DNA from: an uncultured Tessaracoccus sp.
Lineage (GTDB): Bacteria; Actinomycetota; Actinomycetes; Propionibacteriales; Propionibacteriaceae
DNA length: 64,000 nt
Direction of reading: 5' to 3'
Assembly: GCF_943914565.1 (NCBI RefSeq)
Contig: NZ_CALUCN010000004.1
Span: forward strand, 154,944 to 218,943
Made by a program: the position numbers and the translations under genes. Below the pieces are notes generated by a model. It was given only the letters and a program-made list of their open reading frames with translations. It was not told the origin of the DNA and did not search any database. This document shows positions 37,176 to 46,451 of the stretch, piece by piece (positions within the stretch are counted from its first letter, which is position 1; each line of letters opens with the position of its first letter).

Positions 37176-40100
37176 TCAGGCAGAGGCCGCGACGCTCCAT
37201 GCAGCGAAGAGGTCGGCAGGGATCGGGGTTGCGAGCTGCCAGGTGATCGCGATGGGGCGCTCGCCTCGATGCTCGACGTACGTGGCGGGGCCCAGGCACA
37301 CGTAGGGGCTGGTGCCGAGGTCATCGGTGCGTTGCTCGCGGACGAACAGCAAGACCGTGCTGCTTCCGTGGATGTAGCGCTGCCCGGTGGGGGACTGGAT
37401 CGTTGTGGTCGATTGGCTCTCCCAGTGGAACAACGTCCGGCTCATCGGATAGTCGCGGTACATCGTCGTGGGGGAGAAGCGGGTGTCGGTCTTGCGCAGG
37501 GTGATGAAGAGTACGTCAATGTTGCGGTCGCGAAGGTAGGCGACACCCTCACGAAAGGCGTTCGGGGCGCGCCCATCGTCGGTCCATCCCAGGCCGGCAA
37601 GGATCTCCTCCCGCTGGTATCGGGCGTGCACCCGCAGGGGCAGTCCGTCCAGCCGCGGGCCCATGAGGGGCGTCGTCACGCGCTGGGCGTGGTTGAAGGC
37701 GAAGTCCACGACCTCCCCGAGTTCCGTTCGAAGGGCAGGCTCAGTGGACAATGCAGCGAGCCCTGTCCGCGGATCGTCGAAGCCGCCCCGATCGGGCCAG
37801 AGCGAGAAGTACAGCATGGCGGCGAGGCGCTGATCGACGGGGGCAGCGGGGTCCCGGAGCAGCTCCGTGTAGGCGCGTGCGCGCTCAGGATCATCGACAT
37901 GTCCGAGAGCCCTGGCGCGACCACTGAGATGCGACTCGCGAGACCCGGGGGGTGGGACGTCCCGTTGCGCGGCACGCTGCAGCGCGGTCCAGGTCTGGTC
38001 CTTCCCGCGAAGCACGTCGGGAAGCCCGAGCCCTGACGACTCGAGGAAGCCTGCGAGCGTGCGCACCCTCGGGAGGTGCTCCAACTCGGCGACCAACTGC
38101 TTCCATCGCAGGCTGAGCTGTGAGCGAAGATTGCGCATCACCACCTGCTGCACCACCTCGTCGAGGACGATCTGGCAGCCCGAGGGCAGGAACGGGAAGT
38201 GCTGATCGACGTCGTCGGCGAGCTGACGACGGCTCCGACCGGTGAGGGCGCTGAGCCGCTGATCGAATCGGAATTCCTCGCGCTGGTTGCCGACGAAGTC
38301 GAGCACGGTGAGCACTTCCTTGTTGGGGTGCGGGCGGAGGCCGCGGCCGAGCTGCTGCAGGAAGATCGTCGCACTCTCGGTGGGGCGAAGAAACAGGATC
38401 GTGTCAATGTCGGGGATGTCCACCCCCTCGTTGAGCAAGTCCGCGGCGAAGACGATGGCGAGCTCACCGTTGCGCAGTTGCGCAAGGATCCGCTCTCGGG
38501 TCTCCGTCGGCATCGCTCCTGAGAGGAAGTCAGCTCGGATGCCGGCCCCTCGGAAGACCTCGGCCATGTACTCCGCGTGCGCAATTCCGACGCAGAATCC
38601 CAGCGCCTTCATGCCGTGCACATTGATGACCTTGTCGGCGAGCTGCTGCAGGATGACGCGGGTCCGCGCTCGATTGCCGGTCAGCAGTGTGCTGAGCTCG
38701 GCGTCGTCGTAGCGGCCGCGACGCCACTGCACGTGGCTGAGGTCGGTGCCATCGCTCACCATGAAGTAGTGGAAGGGACACAGCACTCCCTGTTCGAGCG
38801 CTTCCCAGATTCGCAGCTCAGCGGCCAGCTTCCCTCCGAAAAGCGCTCGGACATCGAAGCCGTCGCCGCGCTCAGGGGTGGCCGTCATGCCGAGCCACTC
38901 ACGCGGCGTACAGTGTTCGAGCAAGCTCCGGTAGCTCGCGGCGGCCGCGTGGTGGAACTCGTCGATCACGATGACGTCGAAGTGGTCCGGCGGCAGCGTG
39001 CGAACGTCGAGCGAGCCGAGCGATTGCACGCTGGCGAAGACGTGGTCCCATCTCGTGGGACGAGCGCCGTCGACATAGAGTTCCCCGAACGTTGGATCGC
39101 GAAGGACCTCTCGGTAGGTACGCAGGCACTGCTCCAGGATCTCCTTGCGGTGCGCGACGAAGAGCAAGCTTGGGCGCTGCGATCCACACATCCTGCGGTA
39201 GTCCAGCGCAGCAACCACGGTCTTGCCAGTGCCGGTCGCCGCAACGATGAGATTGCGATGCTCGTCATGCAGGGAGCGTTGGGCTTCGAGCGCGTCCAGG
39301 ATCCGCTGCTGGTAGAAGTATGGACGAATGTCGAGGCCCGACAACGTGAGCCTTCCGTGCGGTACATCGTTCGTCCCGCCGCGGGCGACGCGAAGGGCTA
39401 CGTCAACGCGGTCTCGTATCCCGGCGTCGTCGGGGTCATACGCCAAGAACGCGGGGTCGTTCCAGTAGGTGTCAAATGTGGCGGAGAACTTCTCGAGAAG
39501 CTGGGGCATCGTCGAGCGGCTGAGACGTACGTTCCACTCCAAACCATCGAGCAGCGCCGCCGTAGACAAGTTCGAGGACCCGACGTAGGCCGTGTCGTAG
39601 CCAGAGTTGCGATGGAAGTGCCATGCCTTTGCATGGAGCCGCGTGCGAGACTCGTCGAGATTCACGCGGACATCGGCGCCGAATTGCCGCGCGAGACGAT
39701 CCAGGGCCGCGCGCTGGGTCGCACCAATATACGTAGTGGTAATCACGCGGAAGCGCCCACCTCGCCGGTGCAGATCGGCGAGCGTGTCCTCAAGCAGGCG
39801 AAGCCCTGACCACTTCACGAACGCACACAGCAAGTCGACGTGATCCGCGGAGCGAATCTCGCGGTCGATTTCACTGCCCACGCTCGGTTCGCCCGACGCA
39901 TTGGTGAGCAACGCCGCGTCATTGAGTGGAGTGCTTGGGCGGGTGGCGTACCGAGCTTCGTGGCCGAGCTCGTCACCGACGACGCGCAGCAATTGCTGCA
40001 CCGGCTCGACGACATGCTCATGCTGTGCCTCGATCTGCGCGAGCATGTCGTTGGTGAGTGCCGTGCGCTGTTTCGGCGGCATCGAGCGCAGCAGGAGCTC

Positions 40101-40244
40101 AAGCCGCTCAGAGAGGAACCGAGCCAACACCCGGGGCTGTTCGCTGGCGTCAATCGCACCCAGATCGGCCCGGACATCCCCAAACCCCTGGATGCGTGCC
40201 TGCAGCGCCGACGTCCACAGTGACTCGTACAACCCCTCGTCCAT
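37176..40244 (-). CDS. PLD-nuclease / superfamily 2 helicase / DUF3427 fusion
   Basis: 1022 residues. Domains: a helical N-terminus (1-110); a phospholipase D-like nuclease half (about 115-280) with RLHAKAWHF (H204, K206) and NLS; a DEAD/DEAH helicase core with Walker A GTGKT (K341) and Walker B DEFHH (D428-E429), then LNEGVDIPDIDTILFLRPTESATIFLQQLGRGLR; and a DUF3427 C-terminus (about 780-1015). Such proteins are often linked to DNA restriction or repair. ATG at 40244 was chosen, but 40265 is also possible. GC content looks lower than that of its neighbours. Function is not proven. Confidence 0.85.
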   Translation of the reverse strand: MDEGLYESLWTSALQARIQGFGDVRADLGAIDASEQPRVLARFLSERLELLLRSMPPKQRTALTNDMLAQIEAQHEHVVEPVQQLLRVVGDELGHEARYATRPSTPLNDAALLTNASGEPSVGSEIDREIRSADHVDLLCAFVKWSGLRLLEDTLADLHRRGGRFRVITTTYIGATQRAALDRLARQFGADVRVNLDESRTRLHAKAWHFHRNSGYDTAYVGSSNLSTAALLDGLEWNVRLSRSTMPQLLEKFSATFDTYWNDPAFLAYDPDDAGIRDRVDVALRVARGGTNDVPHGRLTLSGLDIRPYFYQQRILDALEAQRSLHDEHRNLIVAATGTGKTVVAALDYRRMCGSQRPSLLFVAHRKEILEQCLRTYREVLRDPTFGELYVDGARPTRWDHVFASVQSLGSLDVRTLPPDHFDVIVIDEFHHAAAASYRSLLEHCTPREWLGMTATPERGDGFDVRALFGGKLAAELRIWEALEQGVLCPFHYFMVSDGTDLSHVQWRRGRYDDAELSTLLTGNRARTRVILQQLADKVINVHGMKALGFCVGIAHAEYMAEVFRGAGIRADFLSGAMPTETRERILAQLRNGELAIVFAADLLNEGVDIPDIDTILFLRPTESATIFLQQLGRGLRPHPNKEVLTVLDFVGNQREEFRFDQRLSALTGRSRRQLADDVDQHFPFLPSGCQIVLDEVVQQVVMRNLRSQLSLRWKQLVAELEHLPRVRTLAGFLESSGLGLPDVLRGKDQTWTALQRAAQRDVPPPGSRESHLSGRARALGHVDDPERARAYTELLRDPAAPVDQRLAAMLYFSLWPDRGGFDDPRTGLAALSTEPALRTELGEVVDFAFNHAQRVTTPLMGPRLDGLPLRVHARYQREEILAGLGWTDDGRAPNAFREGVAYLRDRNIDVLFITLRKTDTRFSPTTMYRDYPMSRTLFHWESQSTTTIQSPTGQRYIHGSSTVLLFVREQRTDDLGTSPYVCLGPATYVEHRGERPIAITWQLATPIPADLFAAWSVAASA

Positions 40245-40320
40245 GCGCCCCAGTCTCCCAGCCATGACGGACACTTCTGCCGTGGGCTCGCCGCGCTATT
40301 CTGCGAATGAGGAGGAGCGC

Positions 40321-40812
40321 ATGTCGAGCAATCATCAGGGGACGCCGGCGATGCTGGCGCTGAACGAGGCAGGCGTGCCGTTCGAGGTCGCCACCTACGA
40401 GCACGACCCCGACGTCGCCAACTTCGGCCAGGAAGCCGCGGATGCGCTGGGGATGTCGCCGGAGACCGTGTTCAAGACCCTCGTGGTGCAGACGGACCTC
40501 GATCAGGACCACGGGCTCGTCGTCGCGGTGCTGCCCGTCGCCCACCAGCTCTCCCTCAAGCGCGCGGCGGTCGCCGTCGGCGCGAAGAAGGCGCGCATGG
40601 CGGACCCGGCCGACGTCGAGCGCGTGACCGGCTACGTCGTCGGGGGAGTGAGCCCCCTCGGGCAGAAGCGCGCGCTGCGGACCGTCATCGACGAGTCCGC
40701 CGAGGCGCTCGACCGGATGGCCGTCAGCGGCGGCCGACGAGGGGTCGACCTCCTGCTCGACCCCGCCGACCTGGCCCGGGTCGCGCACGCCACGTTCCAC
40801 CCGCTCACCTGA
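40321..40812 (+). CDS. ybaK: YbaK/EbsC-family aminoacyl-tRNA deacylase
   Basis: 163 residues. The YbaK/ProX fold is shown by FKTLVVQTD, VVAVLPVAHQLSLKRAAVAVGAKKARMADPADVERVTGYVVGGVSPLGQKRALRTVIDES. The motif GYVVGGVSPLG is diagnostic. It hydrolyses Cys-tRNA(Pro) in trans. ATG at 40321 follows AGGAGGAG by four bases; the upstream in-frame extension is not credible. Divergent from the helicase gene. Confidence 0.92.
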   Translation: MSSNHQGTPAMLALNEAGVPFEVATYEHDPDVANFGQEAADALGMSPETVFKTLVVQTDLDQDHGLVVAVLPVAHQLSLKRAAVAVGAKKARMADPADVERVTGYVVGGVSPLGQKRALRTVIDESAEALDRMAVSGGRRGVDLLLDPADLARVAHATFHPLT

Positions 40813-40836
40813 CGCCCCCTCCCGGGGACCAACGCG

Positions 40837-40875
40837 AGGCCGGGCGGCCACCCGCGAGGGGTGACCGCCCGGCCT
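40837..40875. terminator. Bidirectional hairpin between ybaK and the GH101 gene
   Basis: A 17-base stem, AGGCCGGGCGGCCACCC at 40837-40853 and its near-complement ending at 40875 (one mismatch), lies between the convergent stops at 40812 and 40899. Confidence 0.65.
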
Positions 40876-40898
40876 GTCTCGTTGCGTGAGCCCGTGGC

Positions 40899-43800
40899 TC
40901 AGCGGCGGGTGAAGGTGAACGCGTCACTCCTCACCACACCGAGGCCCGGGTACTCGACGGCGACGCGCCAGGTGTAGGTGCCCGGGTTGTTGCGCCCGTA
41001 GGTCAGCGGGATGACGTAGTTGCCCTTGCCATCCAGCGTCCGGACCTGCGACCGCGACCACGTGCCGTTCACCTTGACCTCGGTCCATGCCTTGGCCGGC
41101 GTCTTGCCGTAGGAGTGGCCCCAGACGTTCGCGAGCCGTCCCGCGGGCGCCTGGCCGGCGCTCTTGGCGGTGGGCGTCGCCAGACGCTGCTGCGTCTTCG
41201 GCGCGAGGACCTCACGCTCGCCGTGTGCGTGGTCGACGACGACGCGCCAACGCTGGGTGCCAGCGGTGTGCTTGCCGTAGGTCAGCTCGACGGTGTACAT
41301 CGTGCCGGCCTTCGCCCGGACCCGCTGCGAGTCGCTCCAGCCCTTGCCGGGCACGAACACCTGCGTGATCACCGTGGCGTCCGACTGGAGCGTGCCCCAG
41401 GCGTTCGCCGTGCGACCGACGACGGTCTGCGGCGCGATCTTGTAGTTCGCCCGCGCGACGCGCGTCAGCGTCACGGTGTTCGACGTGAGCTCGCCCACCC
41501 GGACGCGCACCTGGTGGGTGCCCGCCTTGGCGGCGTTGTCGCCGAGCTTGATCGCGTACTGGCCGTTGTCGTCGACGGTGGCCTCACCGTCGACGACCCA
41601 CTCGTCACCGACGCGCACCTCGGAGACGGCCGTCAGGCCCTCCGAACCCTTGGCGTTGCCCCAGACGAAGGTGTCGTGTCCGACGAGCTTGGCGCCCGCC
41701 GAGTGGGCCTTCACCGGCTCCGGGAACGTGCACTGCCCACCCACGCGGAGCTCCGCCGCGCCGCCGAAGGCGTTGCCGGCCTGCGACGACGTCTCGACGA
41801 GCTTCACGTGCGTGCCCCGGACGGGCTTGTCGAAGTGGACGACCTGCGGGCCCGTGGCGGTCGAGAACGAGCCGGTGGCGACGGGATCGCCCCACTCCTT
41901 GCCGTCGGTGGAGACGTAGAGCTCGTAGCCCTTGGCGCGGCCGTTGGCGGCGTTGCGGGCGGTGTACTCGAAGCCCTCCAGCGTGCAGGTACGCGCACCC
42001 TTCACCGCGAGGGAGATGTGGTGCGGGAAGCCCGGCTGGGCCGTGCTCCACTGGGTGTGCCAGTACGTGGCGGGGTCGCCGTCGATCGCCGCGGCGGCCG
42101 GGCCGTTGGGCGCCGGCTCACCGGTGGTCTCCTCCGAGTCGACGTCGGTGACGGTGAGGTCGTCGCCGCCGATCGGGTAGAGCAGCGGGAAGTTGGCCGG
42201 GTCGACCGGCGTGGTCGCCGTGCCCTCGCCCTTCGCGCCGTCGACGGTCCACGAACCGGTGAACAGCAGCGCGTCGGCCTTGCCGTCCCTCGGTACCTGG
42301 ACGGTCCAGTGCTGGACCGACGTGGTGTCGGCGTCGATCGTCGTCGCGCCCTTGTCCTTCGGCGTGATGATCCACCCCTCGGGGCCGGTGAGCGCGTGCG
42401 CCACGTCGGTGGCCTCGCCCTCGGCGACCTCGACGGTCGTGGTCACGTCGAGCTGGTGGTGGCCGTCCTTCTCGCTCGCGACGGGCTTCGCGTCGATGCT
42501 GACCATCGGCTTGGTGCCGAGGTCCTCCACGCGGAAGTTGTCGATCGTGAGGTCACCCTGGATGTTGCCACCGCGCTTGATCACGCCGAGGAACATCGGG
42601 GTCTTCGTGACGGTGAACTCCTTCACGAACTGCGTCGTGCCGGAGCCGGCCTTGCCCGACGAGTCCTTCCAGCCCGCGCCGCGCGCCATGGCGAGCGGCC
42701 AGCGCTGCGCGACGGACTCGCTCCAGGAGCCCTTGCCGGCGACGTCGGTGCCGAGCACCATGTCGTAGTCACCGTCGTAGGCGGCCTGGTAGTCCATCGT
42801 CACCCGGTAGCGGTGCCCACGCTTGAGCGGCACCGAGGCCGACGTCGTGCGCAGGACCATGCCCGCGTTCTCCTGGTGGGCGAGCAGCGACCACGTGCCG
42901 TCGAGGACGTTGTCGATGTACTTGCCTCCCTCGGAGGCCTCCTTCGCCGACCCGGTGGTCAGGCCGTACCAGCCCGACTGCGAGTAGGGCTCGTGCCGCT
43001 CAGCGAGCTGGGTCCGGGCGTCACCGCCGGCGTTGGTGCTGCCGGTGACGAACGGCCAGTAGCCGGTGTCGACGTCCTCGAAGTCCTCGAACACGACGGT
43101 CTCGTCGGTCGGGGCCTTGTCCACCGGGGCCTTCTGGGCCACGGCGCGCAGGTCGTCGACGGCGACCTTGGCGTCACCGTCGAGCGCTGCCACGGTGAAG
43201 GTGAACGGCGTGCCGTCGGTGGTGATCCGCACCGGCACCCGCTGGAAGTGCGTGCGCAGCTTCTCGTCGGAGGCGGTGGCGTTGATCGCACCCGAGTCGG
43301 TGATCGTCGTGACGACCGCGCCGTCCTTCACGGGCTGGAGGTGCATCGGCTTCACGCCGTCGCCCTCCGCGCGGACCTCGACCGTGCGGGTCTTGCCCGG
43401 CTCGATCTCGATCCAGGCCCACATCGAGTAGGTCCCGGCCGGGAGGGTGACCTCCTGGCTGATCGACGACGTCCCGGCGCCGAGCTGCGCCTGCTTGTTC
43501 TGGCGCGCGGTCTCGACGACCGTCGCGTCACCCTTCACCTCGTAGGCGTCGAGCGTGCCGGAGAAGAAGCCCGGGTCCTCGATGTGGGAGCCCTCGCCCC
43601 ACTGCGGGGCCTTGGCCTCGGGCACCGCCGACGTCGGGTACAGCACGTAGGCCGTGCCGGCCTCGGTCTTCGGCAGGGTCACCTTGCCGCCGGAGACAGC
43701 GACGTCGGCGACCTTCTCGCGCCCGGTGTCGGTGAGCTTGAACAGGGTGAGCGTCGACTGCGACTGCCACGCCTTGGTGAGCGTCCACTCGTGCGAGGCG

Positions 43801-46298
43801 CCGTCGGGGTTCCAGTAGTACAGCCGGTCCTTGCCGCCGTTGCTCCAAGGCAGCAGGTACCTGCCCTGGTCGAACACCGTCGAACCGTCGTAGGTGATGG
43901 TGCGGTCGTTCGGCAGCGTCTTGCCGTCGATCGACTCGACGTCGGAGGTCACCTGCGTGCCGTTGGCGAACGTCATCCGACCCTTGTCCCAGGTCATGAT
44001 GTCGGAGCGCTGCAGGAACTTCGCCGGGAGGTTGCGTTCCCAGATGTTGCGGATGAACGGGGTGTGGTCGACGTTGCCGGTCCACCCCTCGAACTCGACG
44101 ACGTTGGCGTTGCCGAGCATCGGGTCCGGGTTCCAGGTGTCACGGTAGGAGTTCTGGATGAAGCGGATGAGCTTCGACTCGATGCCCTTGTTCTTCTGGC
44201 CACCGTAGTTCTCGTCGTTGGCCCAGTGCGACCAGGTGTTGAACCGCGGCAGGGCGTCGGACCACTCGGAGCTGATGCGCCAGCCGTCCTTCATGAAGCC
44301 CTGGGCGAAGCGGTCGCCCTCCCAGCCGCGCGGGTAGTAGACGTCCCAGTACAGCCAGTTGAGGTTCGAGTCCGCCGGGAAGACCTTGCGCAGCTCCTTC
44401 ATGCGCTTGAAGACGTTGCCGGTGGCGAGGTCCTTCGGGTTGTTCATGTAGTAGGACTGGTTCATCCAGCCCCACGCCTTGCGCGGCGGCATGAACAGCA
44501 GCGCCTCGCTGAACGCGTGGGCCTCGGAGTACGTCTCGGTCGCGTTGACGTGGATGCCGAACGTGGCGTTCCAGTCCTTGCCCTGCTCGGTGAGGGTCTT
44601 CAGGTCCTTCAGGCCGCCGGCGCGCTCGTTGAAGTGCCCGGCGTAGTCACCTTGCGCGGAGTCGTGGCCCTCGGCCTGGTAGCCCTTGAGCAGCACCTGC
44701 TGGCCCAGGTTGTCGGTCTCCAGCGCGATGCGCTTGGTGTCGTCGAGCGTGCGCAGGAACGGGTGCGTCGCCTGCGAGACGATGTTGAAGGGGATGCGGC
44801 TCACGACGCGGTTGGCGACGTCGTCCTGCCCGATGATCGGGGCGAGGATGTCGCGCGCCGCGACGGCGCCGTCCTGCCAGTCGACCTTGGTGTCGTTGTT
44901 CGCGTCAGCGGTGACCTTGACCTGGATCATCGGGTCGTCGTCCACGCCGATGCCGGAGCCGTCGTCGTAGGTCTTGACGGCGCCGGAGCGGTAGGTCCAC
45001 TCGGCCGGGCTGACCGCACCGAACTTGTTCCCGTCGAGCGTGGCGATGCGGTACGCGTACCGGTTGGCGTTGGACACACCGTCCTTCGCCGTGTTGTCGC
45101 CGATCGCGTTCGTCTCGAAGCCCGCGGCGAGCGCGGAGTTGTTCGCGACGGCGGCCCAGGCGTTGCCGGAGGTCTCGGCCGACGTGGCGACGGGCAGGAA
45201 CCGGTCGCCGCTGGCGGCCCGGTTCACGCTCATCTTGGCGGCGAAGACCGTCGAGGCCTTGTCGGAACCGCGCACGCTCACGAGGTCGAGCTGCGGGACG
45301 GCGATGCGGTCCACCTGCTGCTTCGGGTCGACGATGTCGGTCAGCGTCCAGGTGAGCACCTGGTCCTTCACGGTGAGGACCGCGTTCATCGAGACGCCCG
45401 GAAGGTCGGCGAACGTCAGCGGGTACGTCACCGACGAGTCGGTGGTGGCCACGTCGCCGACGTTCACCGCGCGGGCGGTGCCGTTGATCGACACCGCGGT
45501 GAGTGCCTGGCCGAGGCGGCCCGGCAGCTGCGCGTCACCGATGCGGTAGTCGACCACCTGCGGGAAGTCGGGGTGGGTGCGGACGGTGAGCACACCGTCG
45601 GTGATGCTGTGCGCGCCCTCAGGCACGTCGACGGCGATGCCGCCGGGCTCCTCGGCCGGCTCCTCCGCGTCGGGCGTGCCGGATGCGGTGAACGCGTTGA
45701 ACTCCGCCAGCGACGCGACCTCTTCCGGCAGCGACTCGGAGCCGCTGTTCGGCATGCCGCCCCAGCTGGACTTGTAGACGACCTTCACGCAGTTGGCCTC
45801 GACTGGCTTGTCGAGCGTGATCTGGCGGGTCTCGGCGGCGGTCGAGACCGCGCCGTCGAAGCTGCCGCTCTTCACCGGGCTCTTGCCCTCGAAGGCGGCG
45901 GGGGTGCACTCCGGCGCCGAGACGGCGAACAGGTCGTACTCGCCCACGCGGCTGGAGCCGGTGGACGACTGGCGCGGGGTCAGCTCCACCCGGCCCAGCT
46001 GGACGGGGTCCTTGCCCAGCTGCACCACGAACCAGTGCGGCAGCGGTGCCTTGCCCCCGGACCACGCGGTGTGCCAGTAGGTGTCGGTCTTGCCGTCGAG
46101 GACCAGACCGATGGCACCGTTGGCGCCCTCACCGGTCTTCTCCTCGGAGTCGGTCGCGACCGCCGTCATTTGGCCTTGGGGGATCCGGTCGTACTGGAGC
46201 TCGCCGAACGCGTGTTGTGGCAGGGCGAGACCACTGGCCAGCATCGCGCCGGCCGCTGCGGTCGCCAGCCAACCACGCGCATTGCGTTGATGACTCAC
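40899..46298 (-). CDS. Secreted GH101 endo-alpha-N-acetylgalactosaminidase
   Basis: 1799 residues. Signal peptide (1-32), N-terminal F5/8-type lectin domain (about 40-200), GH101 sandwich and barrel (about 230-850), further GH101 C-terminal domains (about 1070-1290), a second F5/8-type domain (about 1380-1520), then three related ~90-residue modules to the end. Catalytic signatures: LYWDVYY with nucleophile Asp652 and ISSEWSD with acid/base Glu678, then FNTWSHWANDENYGG. GH101 releases Gal-beta-1,3-GalNAc from Ser/Thr of mucin-type glycoproteins. GTG at 46298 has GAGGAGG six bases upstream; the ATG two codons earlier has no spacer. No cell-wall sorting signal. Confidence 0.93.
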   Translation of the reverse strand: MSHQRNARGWLATAAAGAMLASGLALPQHAFGELQYDRIPQGQMTAVATDSEEKTGEGANGAIGLVLDGKTDTYWHTAWSGGKAPLPHWFVVQLGKDPVQLGRVELTPRQSSTGSSRVGEYDLFAVSAPECTPAAFEGKSPVKSGSFDGAVSTAAETRQITLDKPVEANCVKVVYKSSWGGMPNSGSESLPEEVASLAEFNAFTASGTPDAEEPAEEPGGIAVDVPEGAHSITDGVLTVRTHPDFPQVVDYRIGDAQLPGRLGQALTAVSINGTARAVNVGDVATTDSSVTYPLTFADLPGVSMNAVLTVKDQVLTWTLTDIVDPKQQVDRIAVPQLDLVSVRGSDKASTVFAAKMSVNRAASGDRFLPVATSAETSGNAWAAVANNSALAAGFETNAIGDNTAKDGVSNANRYAYRIATLDGNKFGAVSPAEWTYRSGAVKTYDDGSGIGVDDDPMIQVKVTADANNDTKVDWQDGAVAARDILAPIIGQDDVANRVVSRIPFNIVSQATHPFLRTLDDTKRIALETDNLGQQVLLKGYQAEGHDSAQGDYAGHFNERAGGLKDLKTLTEQGKDWNATFGIHVNATETYSEAHAFSEALLFMPPRKAWGWMNQSYYMNNPKDLATGNVFKRMKELRKVFPADSNLNWLYWDVYYPRGWEGDRFAQGFMKDGWRISSEWSDALPRFNTWSHWANDENYGGQKNKGIESKLIRFIQNSYRDTWNPDPMLGNANVVEFEGWTGNVDHTPFIRNIWERNLPAKFLQRSDIMTWDKGRMTFANGTQVTSDVESIDGKTLPNDRTITYDGSTVFDQGRYLLPWSNGGKDRLYYWNPDGASHEWTLTKAWQSQSTLTLFKLTDTGREKVADVAVSGGKVTLPKTEAGTAYVLYPTSAVPEAKAPQWGEGSHIEDPGFFSGTLDAYEVKGDATVVETARQNKQAQLGAGTSSISQEVTLPAGTYSMWAWIEIEPGKTRTVEVRAEGDGVKPMHLQPVKDGAVVTTITDSGAINATASDEKLRTHFQRVPVRITTDGTPFTFTVAALDGDAKVAVDDLRAVAQKAPVDKAPTDETVVFEDFEDVDTGYWPFVTGSTNAGGDARTQLAERHEPYSQSGWYGLTTGSAKEASEGGKYIDNVLDGTWSLLAHQENAGMVLRTTSASVPLKRGHRYRVTMDYQAAYDGDYDMVLGTDVAGKGSWSESVAQRWPLAMARGAGWKDSSGKAGSGTTQFVKEFTVTKTPMFLGVIKRGGNIQGDLTIDNFRVEDLGTKPMVSIDAKPVASEKDGHHQLDVTTTVEVAEGEATDVAHALTGPEGWIITPKDKGATTIDADTTSVQHWTVQVPRDGKADALLFTGSWTVDGAKGEGTATTPVDPANFPLLYPIGGDDLTVTDVDSEETTGEPAPNGPAAAAIDGDPATYWHTQWSTAQPGFPHHISLAVKGARTCTLEGFEYTARNAANGRAKGYELYVSTDGKEWGDPVATGSFSTATGPQVVHFDKPVRGTHVKLVETSSQAGNAFGGAAELRVGGQCTFPEPVKAHSAGAKLVGHDTFVWGNAKGSEGLTAVSEVRVGDEWVVDGEATVDDNGQYAIKLGDNAAKAGTHQVRVRVGELTSNTVTLTRVARANYKIAPQTVVGRTANAWGTLQSDATVITQVFVPGKGWSDSQRVRAKAGTMYTVELTYGKHTAGTQRWRVVVDHAHGEREVLAPKTQQRLATPTAKSAGQAPAGRLANVWGHSYGKTPAKAWTEVKVNGTWSRSQVRTLDGKGNYVIPLTYGRNNPGTYTWRVAVEYPGLGVVRSDAFTFTRR

Positions 46299-46318
46299 TT
46301 CCATCCTCCTCGATGTTG

Positions 46319-46336
46319 ACGCTGACCGTTCAGCGT
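46319..46336. promoter_or_regulatory. Candidate operator just upstream of the GH101 gene
   Basis: Perfect inverted repeat ACGCTGA-N4-TCAGCGT (18 bases), about 20 bases before the GH101 start codon. Position and symmetry suit the divergent LacI-family regulator, although such regulators usually prefer a CG-centred palindrome. Confidence 0.5.
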
Positions 46337-46354
46337 TGGCGACAGGCTACTTCC

Positions 46355-46368
46355 TGAAAACGTTCACA
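46355..46368. promoter_or_regulatory. LacI-type palindrome, GH101/lacI intergenic region
   Basis: TGAAAACGTTCACA centred on AACGTT fits the LacI/GalR consensus layout (TGNNANCGNTNNCA). It lies between the two divergent start codons, about 60 bases from the GH101 gene and 85 from the lacI-type gene. Confidence 0.5.
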
Positions 46369-46451
46369 GGGTGAATCAATGGGAATCCGTTCGTGTCGCG
46401 TGGTGGCGTCCCCGCTCGTCGCGACGCGAATGCGTCACGTAGACTGAGGCA

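Noticed and set aside
41115..46319. Open frame of about 1730 codons on the plus strand
   Set aside because: Antisense shadow of the GH101 gene; composition is a repetitive mix of Arg, Val, Asp and Gly with no recognisable fold.
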